A stretch of DNA of 7,564 nucleotides from JBDRGX01 sp043817485 [NCBI: bacterium] (GTDB lineage: Bacteria > JBDRGX01). Numbering within the stretch: position 1 is the first letter of the stretch; every line of letters starts with the position of its first letter. This document shows positions 1-4,953 of the stretch, one piece after another. The position numbers and the translations under genes are program-made. The notes beneath the pieces were generated by a model. That model worked only from the letters and a program-made list of their open reading frames with translations, did no database searches and had not been told where the DNA came from. The DNA is taken from the NCBI GenBank assembly GCA_043817485.1, contig JBDRGX010000043.1, positions 1 through 7,564 of the forward strand. The letters are read 5' to 3'.

Positions 1-47
1 TATATTTTTATTTATATATTTATAAAAGATTATTCTTTTACAAAAAA

Positions 48-96
48 TTAACATTTCTATTTAGTAATTATCGTTAACATTTTGATTTAGTAATCA
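48..96. repeat. Tandem direct repeat upstream of the tldD promoter (possible operator)
   Basis: Two 23-nt copies lie at 48-70 and 74-96, separated by TCG, giving a 26-nt period. They share TTAACATTT and ATTTAGTAAT and match at 20 of 23 positions. The second copy ends 17 bases before the -35 box of the tldD promoter. Paired direct repeats at about 2.5 helical turns, just upstream of a promoter, are typical of transcription-factor sites, but no known regulator motif is recognised. The surrounding DNA is A+T-rich, so regulatory function is inferred; the repeat itself is directly visible. Confidence 0.5.
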
Positions 97-113
97 CAAT
101 TGATACAAAAAAC

Positions 114-142
114 TTGACAAAAGATTTAGATAAAAATATAAA
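114..142 (+). promoter_or_regulatory. Sigma70-type promoter for tldD-tldE
   Basis: A perfect -35 hexamer TTGACA (114-119) is followed after exactly 17 bases by TATAAA (137-142), one base from the consensus -10. Transcription would start near 149-150, about 20 bases before the GTG start of tldD. This is the best promoter match in the window and is placed correctly for the tldD-tldE pair. Confidence 0.8.
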
Positions 143-157
143 ATTTAAGAATAAAAT

Positions 158-161
158 GGAG
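158..161 (+). promoter_or_regulatory. Shine-Dalgarno supporting the GTG start of tldD
   Basis: GGAG at 158-161 lies 7 bases before the GTG at 169. The ATG at 156 overlaps this site and is in another frame, so it cannot start tldD. The spacing decides for the GTG. Confidence 0.65.
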
Positions 162-168
162 AATCATA

Positions 169-1536
169 GTGAAACAAAAATTACAAAATATAATTAAAAA
201 AAGTAAAGCTGATTTTACAGAAATACGAATAGAAAAAAAAGTTTCTACAAAAATTCAATTTAGGGGAAAACTTTTAGAAATGGCTAATTCAAATCAAGAA
301 GTAGGAGGATTTATTCGCTGTTTAATTTACAATAAAGGCTGGGGAATATCAATTTTTAACTCTATTGATGATATTGAAAAATTTTTACAAAAAGCTTATG
401 AATCTGCTTCTTTAATTAAAACTGAAAAAATTGGATTAGCTCAAATTCCTCCAATTGAAATTGAAATTTTTGCTAATATGCAAGAAGATTTTAGAAAAAT
501 TTCTCTTAAAAGAAAAAAAGAATTAGTAGAAAAATATAACAAAATTATATTAGAAGAAAATGAAAAAATAAAAGATACTTCTGTATTTTATGCAGATGTT
601 TTTACTGAATATTATTATGCTAATTCTGAAGGGACTTATATTAAAGAAGAAAAACCATATATTTGTCTTTCTATGAAATCTTTAGCAAAAGAAAAAGATA
701 ATGTTCAAATAGGAATGGAAAGTATTGCTAAAAAAAAAGGTTTTGAAGCAGTATTAAATTTAGATAATTTAGCTAAAAATGCTGCAAAAAAATCTGTGGA
801 TTTACTTTCTGCTCAAGAGATAAAAGCTGATAAATACACAGTAATTTGCAATCCTAAATTGGCTGGTGTTTTTATTCATGAAGCATTTGGTCATTTAAGT
901 GAAGCAGATCATATTTATGAAAATGAAAAAGCTCGAGAAATGATGGTTTTAGGAAAAAAGTTTGGATCTCCAATTTTAAATGTATTTGACGATGGTAGTA
1001 AAGATGATTTAATTGGTGGATATCAATTTGATCAAGAAGGAGTAAAATCTCAAAAAACTTATCTTATTAACAATGGTATTTTAACAGGAAGGCTTCATTC
1101 AAGAGAAACTGCTTTTAAAATGAATGAAAAACCTACTGGAAATGCTCGTGCTATTTCTTATGCTTTTTCTCCTATTGTAAGAATGACAAATACAGCCATT
1201 GAACAAGGAAAATCTTCTTTTGAAGAAATGATTAAGGATATAAAATTAGGTGTTTATGCTTGTGATTATTTTGGTGGACAAACTATGTTAGAAAAATTTT
1301 CATTTTCATCAGCTTATGCTTATATGATTAGAAATGGAAAAATTGAAGAAATGGTTAAAAATGTAGTTTTATCTGGAAATATTTTTTCGACTCTTTCTAA
1401 TATTGAAAAAATTGGTAATGATTTTAAATGGTTTGAAACTGCTGGAGGATGTGGAAAACAAGATCAATCTCCTTTGCCAACAGTGGAATGTTCTCCACAT
1501 ATTAGAATTAAAGATGTAATTATAGGAGGCAAATAA
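169..1536 (+). CDS. tldD: Metalloprotease TldD, catalytic subunit (PmbA/TldD family, M103-type)
   Basis: This is a 455-residue TldD, the zinc-bearing subunit of the cytoplasmic TldD/TldE protease. In enterobacteria that complex trims microcin B17 precursor and degrades unfolded peptides such as the CcdA antitoxin. The HExxxH motif appears as HEAFGH at residues 237-242. The C-terminal GGCGK with C428 matches the third metal ligand position known in the family. N-terminal features (RGKLLEMANSNQ, then GWGISIFNS) match the pore-lining half of the family. The length is slightly below the roughly 480 residues of the E. coli protein, with no visible break. Translation starts at GTG with GGAG 7 bases upstream. 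The stop overlaps the tldE start by one base, so equimolar production is expected. The physiological substrate is unknown here, as no RiPP precursor or toxin-antitoxin gene is adjacent. A run of nine A residues lies at 730-738 within the gene. Confidence 0.93.
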   Translation: MKQKLQNIIKKSKADFTEIRIEKKVSTKIQFRGKLLEMANSNQEVGGFIRCLIYNKGWGISIFNSIDDIEKFLQKAYESASLIKTEKIGLAQIPPIEIEIFANMQEDFRKISLKRKKELVEKYNKIILEENEKIKDTSVFYADVFTEYYYANSEGTYIKEEKPYICLSMKSLAKEKDNVQIGMESIAKKKGFEAVLNLDNLAKNAAKKSVDLLSAQEIKADKYTVICNPKLAGVFIHEAFGHLSEADHIYENEKAREMMVLGKKFGSPILNVFDDGSKDDLIGGYQFDQEGVKSQKTYLINNGILTGRLHSRETAFKMNEKPTGNARAISYAFSPIVRMTNTAIEQGKSSFEEMIKDIKLGVYACDYFGGQTMLEKFSFSSAYAYMIRNGKIEEMVKNVVLSGNIFSTLSNIEKIGNDFKWFETAGGCGKQDQSPLPTVECSPHIRIKDVIIGGK

Positions 1537-2804
1537 TGAAAAATAAAGAAATTTTTAAAATTACATCTTATCAAACAGAAGTTTTATTTCAAGGAAATAA
1601 ACTTAAATCTGCAATAGAAAAAGAAAATAGCAGTATTGCTGTTAGAGTTATAAAAAATAATAAATTAGGATTTGCAAGTGGTATCGGAATAAAAGATGAA
1701 AAAAAAATAATTAAACAAGCTGAAGAAAATTCTCTGTTTGGAGAAATAACACAATTTGATTTTCCTTCTAATAATTCTTTTATCAAATTAAATACTTATG
1801 ATATTGATACAGCAAACTTATCTTTATCTAAAATGACAGAAATTGGTAAAGAAATATTAGAACCAATAAAAGCAAAATATAATAAATCAAACATTAATAT
1901 AAAAATAAACAAAGCAATTTGTTTATCAGAAATTACAAATACTTCTAAATTAAAAGCATCAAGTAAAAATACTTTTTTTACAGCTGTTTGTGAATTAGAA
2001 AAAATGGAGCAAAATGATATTTTATTAGTTTATGATTATATAGTCGATTATAAAGAAAAAAATGAACATAAAAAAATTGCAAAAGAAATTTTTCGTAAAT
2101 TACAATTATCTGAAAAAATAGTTAAACTTTCTTGTAAAAATATTCCCGTGATTTTTACTCCAGAAGCTGTTTCTATTTTAACTTTACCTTTATTGCAAGG
2201 ATTAAATGGAAAAGCAATAGCACAAAAAATTTCTCCAATGTTTGATAAATTAGGTAAAAAAATATTTGATGAAAAATTAAGTTTATGTGACAATCCTCAT
2301 ATAGATAAAAAACCTGCAAGTATGGGTTTTGATGATGAAGGTGTTCCTACAAAAAAAAATATTTTAATTGAAAAAGGAAAAATTAAAAACTTTTATTTTG
2401 ATTTAAAAACAGCAGCATTTTGTAAAGAAAAAAGTACGGGAAATGGGAAAAGAAGTTCTATTACTTCTATTCCGTCTCCAGAAATTCACAATCTTATTTT
2501 TAAATCTGGAAATAATTCTTTAAAAGAAATGATTGGATCTATAAAAAATGGGTTAATTGTAGATACAGTATTGGGATTAGGACAAGGAAATACTATTAGT
2601 GGGGCATTTTCTACTCCTTTAGATTTGGGATTTAAAATTGAAAATGGTGAAATAATTGGTCGTGTAAAAGAAGTTTTTATATCTGGAAATATTTATGATT
2701 TATTAAAAAATATTTTTTGCATAAGCAAAGAAAAAAAATGGGTAAATGGTAATTGTTTGTTTCCTTATGTATTGTTAGAAAATGTTTCTGTAATCGAAAA
2801 ATAA
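1536..2804 (+). CDS. tldE: TldE/PmbA, non-catalytic partner of TldD
   Basis: This is a 422-residue member of the PmbA/TldE branch. It lacks an HExxxH motif, as expected for the subunit that pairs with TldD to form the closed heterodimer. Recognisable family stretches are SIAVRVIKNNKLGFASG (33-49), the central PVIFTPEAV region, MGFDDEGVPTKKNILIEKGK, and the glycine-rich GLGQGNTISGAFS (347-359), followed by GEIIGRVKEVFISGNIYDLL. Start choice is firm: the ATG overlaps the tldD stop as TAATG, and a full AGGAGG (1524-1529) sits 6 bases upstream inside tldD. Known biology of the pair is peptide maturation and degradation in the cytoplasm; the role in this organism is inferred only from the family. 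A run of nine A residues at 2351-2359 is a possible slippage site, but the frame is intact to a TAA stop. Confidence 0.92.
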   Translation: MKNKEIFKITSYQTEVLFQGNKLKSAIEKENSSIAVRVIKNNKLGFASGIGIKDEKKIIKQAEENSLFGEITQFDFPSNNSFIKLNTYDIDTANLSLSKMTEIGKEILEPIKAKYNKSNINIKINKAICLSEITNTSKLKASSKNTFFTAVCELEKMEQNDILLVYDYIVDYKEKNEHKKIAKEIFRKLQLSEKIVKLSCKNIPVIFTPEAVSILTLPLLQGLNGKAIAQKISPMFDKLGKKIFDEKLSLCDNPHIDKKPASMGFDDEGVPTKKNILIEKGKIKNFYFDLKTAAFCKEKSTGNGKRSSITSIPSPEIHNLIFKSGNNSLKEMIGSIKNGLIVDTVLGLGQGNTISGAFSTPLDLGFKIENGEIIGRVKEVFISGNIYDLLKNIFCISKEKKWVNGNCLFPYVLLENVSVIEK

Positions 2805-3090
2805 TATAATACAAAAAAGAGAATTCAGGAGTCAGAATCCAGAATTCAGAATAATTCAAAGATAAATACAATATATAATTAAAAATTAGAAATTATGAAT
2901 TAAAAATGAGGGAAAAAGAAATAGAATTTAGGAGTCAAAATGAAGAAAAGATAATACAATATAAAGAAAGAATACAGAATTCAGAATAAAGCAAGTATTT
3001 TCATTTTAATTTTTGTATTTTGACTTTTTGCTTGAGCATAAGCTTTGATGACAACTTAATATAACATATTTTTATTGATAGAATTAAATC
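2805..3090. other. Repeat-rich intergenic region after tldE, no gene seen
   Basis: No coding region is supported here. The first half consists of degenerate short repeats (GAATTCAGGAGTCAGAATCC-like at 2821-2840 and again at 2924-2943, and CAGAATTCAGAATA at 2840-2853 and 2975-2988). The second half, 2989-3090, is plain A+T-rich sequence in which I see no promoter, RNA gene or U-tract terminator. No clear transcription terminator for tldE was found. Confidence 0.6.
2871..2988 (+). repeat. Dispersed composite repeat, copy A
   Basis: The copy begins with ATATATAATTAA, continues with an AATTA-rich block ending GAATTAAAAATGAGGGAA (2897-2914), and closes with CAGAATTCAGAATA (2975-2988). The same modules in the same order and orientation recur at 3560-3616, so the two copies are direct repeats flanking the GIY-YIG module. 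Copy A carries about 60 extra bases between the modules. Similar low-complexity repeats are common in several bacterial genomes and carry no known product. Confidence 0.6.
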
Positions 3091-3130
3091 TTTATGTCAA
3101 TTAAATTAAGTTATTGTATATAACATTTTG
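3091..3130. repeat. Degenerate outer inverted repeat, left arm (tentative)
   Basis: This stretch matches the reverse complement of 3505-3548 with gaps: TTTATGTCA against TTTTTGTCA (8 of 9), AGTTATTGTATATAA against AGTAATTCAATATAA (12 of 15), then CATTTTG exactly. The right arm has 5 extra bases before the last block. It brackets the strong inner repeat symmetrically, but in DNA this A+T-rich part of the match may be chance. Confidence 0.35.
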
Positions 3131-3138
3131 CTTTATTA

Positions 3139-3168
3139 TTGTCATCTCGACCGAAGGGAGAGATCTCA
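3139..3168 (+). repeat. Inner terminal inverted repeat, left arm (hairpin)
   Basis: This arm is the reverse complement of 3462-3491 except for one base. It also folds alone: ATCTC (3144-3148) pairs with GAGAT (3160-3164), and CC (3151-3152) pairs with GG (3157-3158) around a GAAG loop. GAGATCTC (3160-3167) is a perfect palindrome. The arm contains the Shine-Dalgarno of the nuclease gene. Confidence 0.85.
3156..3160 (+). promoter_or_regulatory. Shine-Dalgarno of the GIY-YIG gene, inside the repeat arm
   Basis: GGGAG (3156-3160) lies 7 bases before the ATG at 3168 and fixes that start. In RNA the site would be partly paired within the left-arm hairpin, which could keep translation low. At the matching place in the right arm the sequence reads GAGAG, the only difference between the arms. 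Confidence 0.6.
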
Positions 3169-3464
3169 TGGCCAAAGAACATCATTATTATGTATACCTG
3201 TTGACAAACAAAAGCAACAAAGTTATGTATATTGGCATAACCAATAATCTTCAGCAACGAGTGTATGAGCACAAAATGAAAATGGGTTTAGGTTTTACGG
3301 AAAAGTACAATGTAAATAAACTGGTTTATTTTGAAGAGACGACTGATGTCTATTCTGCAATAGCAAGGGAGAAGGAACTCAAAAAATGGCGTCGAGAGAA
3401 AAAAAATAATCTGGTTATTGCTGTCAATTCTAAGTGGAAGGATCTAAATGAAGAGGTATTTTGA
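3168..3464 (+). CDS. Small GIY-YIG nuclease-domain protein (UPF0213/COG2827-like)
   Basis: This is a 98-residue single-domain protein made of a GIY-YIG endonuclease fold and little else. The first motif is VYLL (9-12) with Y10, the second is YIG (21-23) with Y21, and the catalytic arginine is in QQRVYEH (R31, with H35). The acidic metal ligand is E68 in AREKELKKWRRE. All catalytic positions are present, so it is probably active on DNA. The C-terminus has no added DNA-binding domain, so specificity would have to come from the domain itself or a partner. The ATG at 3168 is preferred over the in-frame TTG at 3114. The extra 18 residues would be a translation of the inverted repeat, and the family begins near the YYVYLL strand. 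The gene fits exactly between two inverted-repeat arms. Its codon use (CTG, CTC leucines) and G+C content differ from neighbours, suggesting transfer. The in vivo function of this family is not settled. Confidence 0.85.
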   Translation: MAKEHHYYVYLLTNKSNKVMYIGITNNLQQRVYEHKMKMGLGFTEKYNVNKLVYFEETTDVYSAIAREKELKKWRREKKNNLVIAVNSKWKDLNEEVF

Positions 3465-3491
3465 GATCTCTCTCTTCGGTCGAGATGACAA
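3462..3491 (-). repeat. Inner terminal inverted repeat, right arm (hairpin with UUCG loop)
   Basis: This arm is the inverted copy of 3139-3168 with one mismatch, and it starts at the TGA stop of the nuclease gene. It can fold on its own: ATCTC (3466-3470) pairs with GAGAT (3482-3486), closing near C(UUCG)G at 3474-3479, a very stable tetraloop. There is no following T-run, so it is not a classical terminator, although it would protect a 3' end. Confidence 0.85.
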
Positions 3492-3504
3492 GAGAGATGA
3501 TGGT

Positions 3505-3548
3505 CAAAATGCCAGTTTATATTGAATTACTATATTAATGACAAAAAA
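3505..3548. repeat. Degenerate outer inverted repeat, right arm (tentative)
   Basis: This is the inverted counterpart of 3091-3130. The exact CAAAATG block (3505-3511) mirrors CATTTTG (3124-3130), and TTATATTGAATTACT (3517-3531) mirrors 3109-3123 at 12 of 15 positions. TGACAAAAA (3539-3547) mirrors 3091-3099 at 8 of 9. Together with the left arm it could mark the true outer limits of a roughly 460-bp palindromic element. Confidence 0.35.
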
Positions 3549-3566
3549 TAGTTGTTTATATATAAT
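3538..3566 (+). promoter_or_regulatory. Candidate promoter for the ispF operon
   Basis: ATGACA (3538-3543, one base from the -35 consensus) is followed after 17 bases by a perfect TATAAT (3561-3566). Transcription would begin near 3573 and read about 228 bases of repeat leader into ispF. It is the best promoter match between tldE and ispF. The -10 lies inside repeat copy B; copy A has the TATAAT but no matching -35. Confidence 0.5.
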
Positions 3567-3616
3567 TAAGAATTAAAAATGAAGGAAGAATATAATAAAA
3601 GACAGAATTCAGAATA
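3560..3616 (+). repeat. Dispersed composite repeat, copy B
   Basis: Copy B contains ATATATAATTAA, then GAATTAAAAATGAAGGAA (3570-3587, 17 of 18 identical to 2897-2914), then CAGAATTCAGAATA (3603-3616, identical to 2975-2988 and 2840-2853). It is shorter than copy A and in the same orientation. Confidence 0.6.
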
Positions 3617-3640
3617 TAGAATGAAATTTTGATAGAAAAA

Positions 3641-3690
3641 TTCCACCCTCTGTCCTAATGGACAACCATGCCAGCAGGGGACATTAGGAG
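3641..3690. repeat. Hairpin-forming, locally G+C-rich repeat upstream of ispF
   Basis: A G+C-rich patch in A+T-rich DNA holds two alternative hairpins. One is TGTCC (3651-3655) with GGACA (3660-3664) around TAAT. The other is TCCTAATG (3653-3660) with CATTAGGA (3682-3689) around 21 bases. The CCACCC...GGACA...CCAGCAGGGGAC layout reminds me of another dispersed palindromic repeat seen in other bacteria; this is recollection, not a search result. It lacks a T-run, so it is not an obvious terminator. If transcribed it would sit in the ispF leader. Confidence 0.45.
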
Positions 3691-3790
3691 TATTGAAAAA
3701 TTTTATATTTTCAATCCAAAATCTAAATTCTAAAATTGAAAAAGCCGTAATAAAATCAACACAGTTAGTGTTTGAATACAATTTGGGAAA

Positions 3791-3794
3791 GAGG
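3791..3794 (+). promoter_or_regulatory. Shine-Dalgarno deciding the TTG start of ispF
   Basis: GAGG (3791-3794, within AAAGAGG) lies 6 bases before the TTG at 3801. The upstream in-frame TTG at 3693 has AGGAG only 2 bases before it, too close for normal initiation. The 3801 start also places the family residues at their usual positions. Confidence 0.7.
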
Positions 3795-3800
3795 CATATT

Positions 3801-4268
3801 TTGAAAATAGGAATAGGTTATGATATTCATTGTTTAAAAAAAAATAGAAAATTAATTTTAGGTGGCGTTGAAATTCCTTATCTTTTTGGATTGTTTGGAC
3901 ATTCTGATGCTGATGTTTTACTTCATGCTATTTGTGATGCTATATTAGGTGCTTGTGGACAAGGTGATATTGGAATACATTTTCCTAATACAAATCCAGA
4001 ATATAAAAATATTTCAAGTTTAATTTTGTTAAAAAAAGTAAATGAACTTCTAAAAAAAAGAAAATTAAAAATCAATAATATTGATACTACAATTTTAGCA
4101 GAAGAACCAAAATTAAGTCCTTATTATGAAGAAATGAAAAAAAATATTGCTAAAACATTAAACACAATATCAAAAAACATAAATATAAAATCTACTACTA
4201 TGGAAAAATTAGGATCTATTGGTAAAAAAAAAGCTATAGCTGCTTATGCTATTGTAAGTATAAAATAA
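3801..4268 (+). CDS. ispF: 2-C-methyl-D-erythritol 2,4-cyclodiphosphate synthase
   Basis: IspF converts CDP-methylerythritol 2-phosphate to MEcPP with release of CMP, the fifth step of the MEP isoprenoid pathway, as a cytoplasmic homotrimer. With the TTG start the product is 155 residues, the normal family length, and the metal ligands fall at D8, H10 and H42 exactly as in E. coli. The opening GIGYDIH, the signature GHSDADVLLHAICDAILGA (33-51), GDIGIHFPNTNPEYK and the C-terminal TTMEKLGSIGKKKAIAA are all present. It is the first gene of a tight row leading to the rib and pan genes; the next start is 10 bases after its stop. The common partner ispD is not adjacent. Nine-A runs at 3836-3844 and 4224-4232 are possible slippage points. 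Extending the protein to the TTG at 3693 would add 36 residues with no family resemblance. Confidence 0.94.
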   Translation: MKIGIGYDIHCLKKNRKLILGGVEIPYLFGLFGHSDADVLLHAICDAILGACGQGDIGIHFPNTNPEYKNISSLILLKKVNELLKKRKLKINNIDTTILAEEPKLSPYYEEMKKNIAKTLNTISKNINIKSTTMEKLGSIGKKKAIAAYAIVSIK

Positions 4269-4278
4269 AAGGAAAGAA

Positions 4279-4953
4279 ATGAAAAAATATATTTTAATTA
4301 TGATATTTGTTTTTACTTTTTGTTTTCAAAGTTTTGCTGAGTTTAAAAATCCTTCAAATATAGGAACTGATGGTTTTTCATTAGGTATAAATATAATTGT
4401 TCCTTTTGTTGTAGGACATGGATTAGGGATAAAAGAAATACTTTTGCAAAATTCATTTCTTGAACTTTTACCTTTTGTTTCATTAGAAATAAAAAAAGCT
4501 TTAGGAGCAAATGCTGTTTTTGGATGTGAAGTATTTCCAATAGGAATTTCTCTTTTTACTCAATTTAGAATTTTAGATGAAAAAAGTATTTTTCCAATAT
4601 CTGGCTATACTAAATTTTCTTTTAACAAAGAAGGAGATTTAAGTATAATGTTTTATGGATTATTCGATAAATTTATTGGTGAGGAAAAAAAATATAGAAT
4701 ATATTTAGGTCCTGGTTTTGGCATTAGTACAGGGAAAAATATTTTATCTCAAAATACTGTAATAATGTTAGGAAATATAAAAAGCATTGTTTGTGGAATT
4801 GAATCTACTTCTAAATTAGGGAAAAATAATAAATTAATTGGTGAATTAAATTATAGAATGGTTAAATTTGCAAATTTTCAAGAAAAACAAAAAACATTTC
4901 CTTTTGTTTTCATAGGAACAAATTTTTATAATTATAATAAATATGATAAATAA
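4279..4953 (+). CDS. Unrecognised exported protein, possible outer-membrane beta-barrel
   Basis: I do not recognise this 224-residue protein. It opens with a clear signal peptide: KK at 2-3, a hydrophobic core at 4-16, and a likely cleavage after S18-F19-A20. The cysteine at 15 is not in a lipobox. The mature part has no helix-like membrane spans. Instead it shows alternating short stretches rich in aromatic residues, glycine and hydroxylated residues (LGINIIVPFVVGHG, FPIGISLFTQFRIL, YRIYLGPGFGISTG, PFVFIGTNFYNY) that fit beta strands of a small barrel or other envelope protein. The start is well supported by AAAGGAAAG just upstream. It lies between ispF and ribD, 10 bases after the first and overlapping the second by 11 bases, so it is probably co-transcribed. 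A role in the two pathways is not implied. Barrel assignment is inference. Confidence 0.75.
   Translation: MKKYILIMIFVFTFCFQSFAEFKNPSNIGTDGFSLGINIIVPFVVGHGLGIKEILLQNSFLELLPFVSLEIKKALGANAVFGCEVFPIGISLFTQFRILDEKSIFPISGYTKFSFNKEGDLSIMFYGLFDKFIGEEKKYRIYLGPGFGISTGKNILSQNTVIMLGNIKSIVCGIESTSKLGKNNKLIGELNYRMVKFANFQEKQKTFPFVFIGTNFYNYNKYDK

Larger units (their letters stand above)
3139..3491 (+). mobile_element. Minimal GIY-YIG nuclease cassette bounded by 30-nt inverted repeats (putative mobile element)
   Basis: A 353-bp module consists of one gene and two terminal arms, 3139-3168 and 3462-3491, that are reverse complements at 29 of 30 positions. The arms run right up to the gene: the left ends on the A of the ATG and the right begins on the TGA. 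No other gene is inside and no convincing target-site duplication is visible. The interior is richer in G+C (about a third by hand count) and uses CTG/CTC leucine codons uncommon in the neighbouring genes. I recall similar GTCAT..TCGACCGAAG-type palindromes as abundant repeats in Bacteroidetes genomes, but could not check that here. The layout resembles REP sequences with a RAYT transposase or a small IS200-like element, with a GIY-YIG nuclease instead. Mobility is inferred. Confidence 0.6.
3492..3800. other. Intergenic region between the GIY-YIG module and ispF
   Basis: No gene is supported. The region holds the right outer repeat arm (3505-3548), a promoter-like pair (3538-3566), the second copy of the composite repeat (3560-3616), a hairpin repeat (3641-3690) and an A+T-rich leader of ispF. 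The frame of ispF stays open back to a TTG at 3693, but those 36 codons do not resemble IspF and overlap repeat-like sequence. Confidence 0.6.

Noticed and set aside
48-96. Remnant CRISPR array
   Set aside because: There are only two copies separated by 3 bases, with no spacer-length intervals and no cas genes.
2048-2293. 81-codon open frame on the - strand inside tldE
   Set aside because: It lies wholly opposite a well supported gene, has no recognisable motif, and its leucine/phenylalanine/serine-rich product is what antisense of lysine-rich A+T DNA gives.
1-2804. RiPP or microcin maturation cluster around TldD/TldE
   Set aside because: No precursor peptide, modifying enzyme or exporter is seen beside the pair. 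The family alone does not imply a RiPP locus.
3114-3167. N-terminal extension of the GIY-YIG protein from an in-frame TTG
   Set aside because: The 18 added residues are a translation of the inverted repeat arm. The ATG at 3168 has a well spaced GGGAG and matches where the family fold begins.
3462-3491. Intrinsic terminator for the GIY-YIG gene
   Set aside because: The hairpin is stable but is followed by a purine-rich stretch, not a T-run, and it is explained better as the mirror of the left arm.
3139-3491. IS200/IS605-type insertion sequence
   Set aside because: No HUH tyrosine transposase or TnpB is encoded; the only protein has GIY-YIG motifs. Only the hairpin-ended layout is similar.
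3566-3781. 71-codon open frame on the - strand between the cassette and ispF
   Set aside because: It translates the dispersed repeats and the hairpin element, with no motif and no plausible start signal.
4843-4942. FMN riboswitch before ribD
   Set aside because: ribD overlaps the preceding gene, leaving no untranslated leader, and the conserved FMN-element segments are not visible there.
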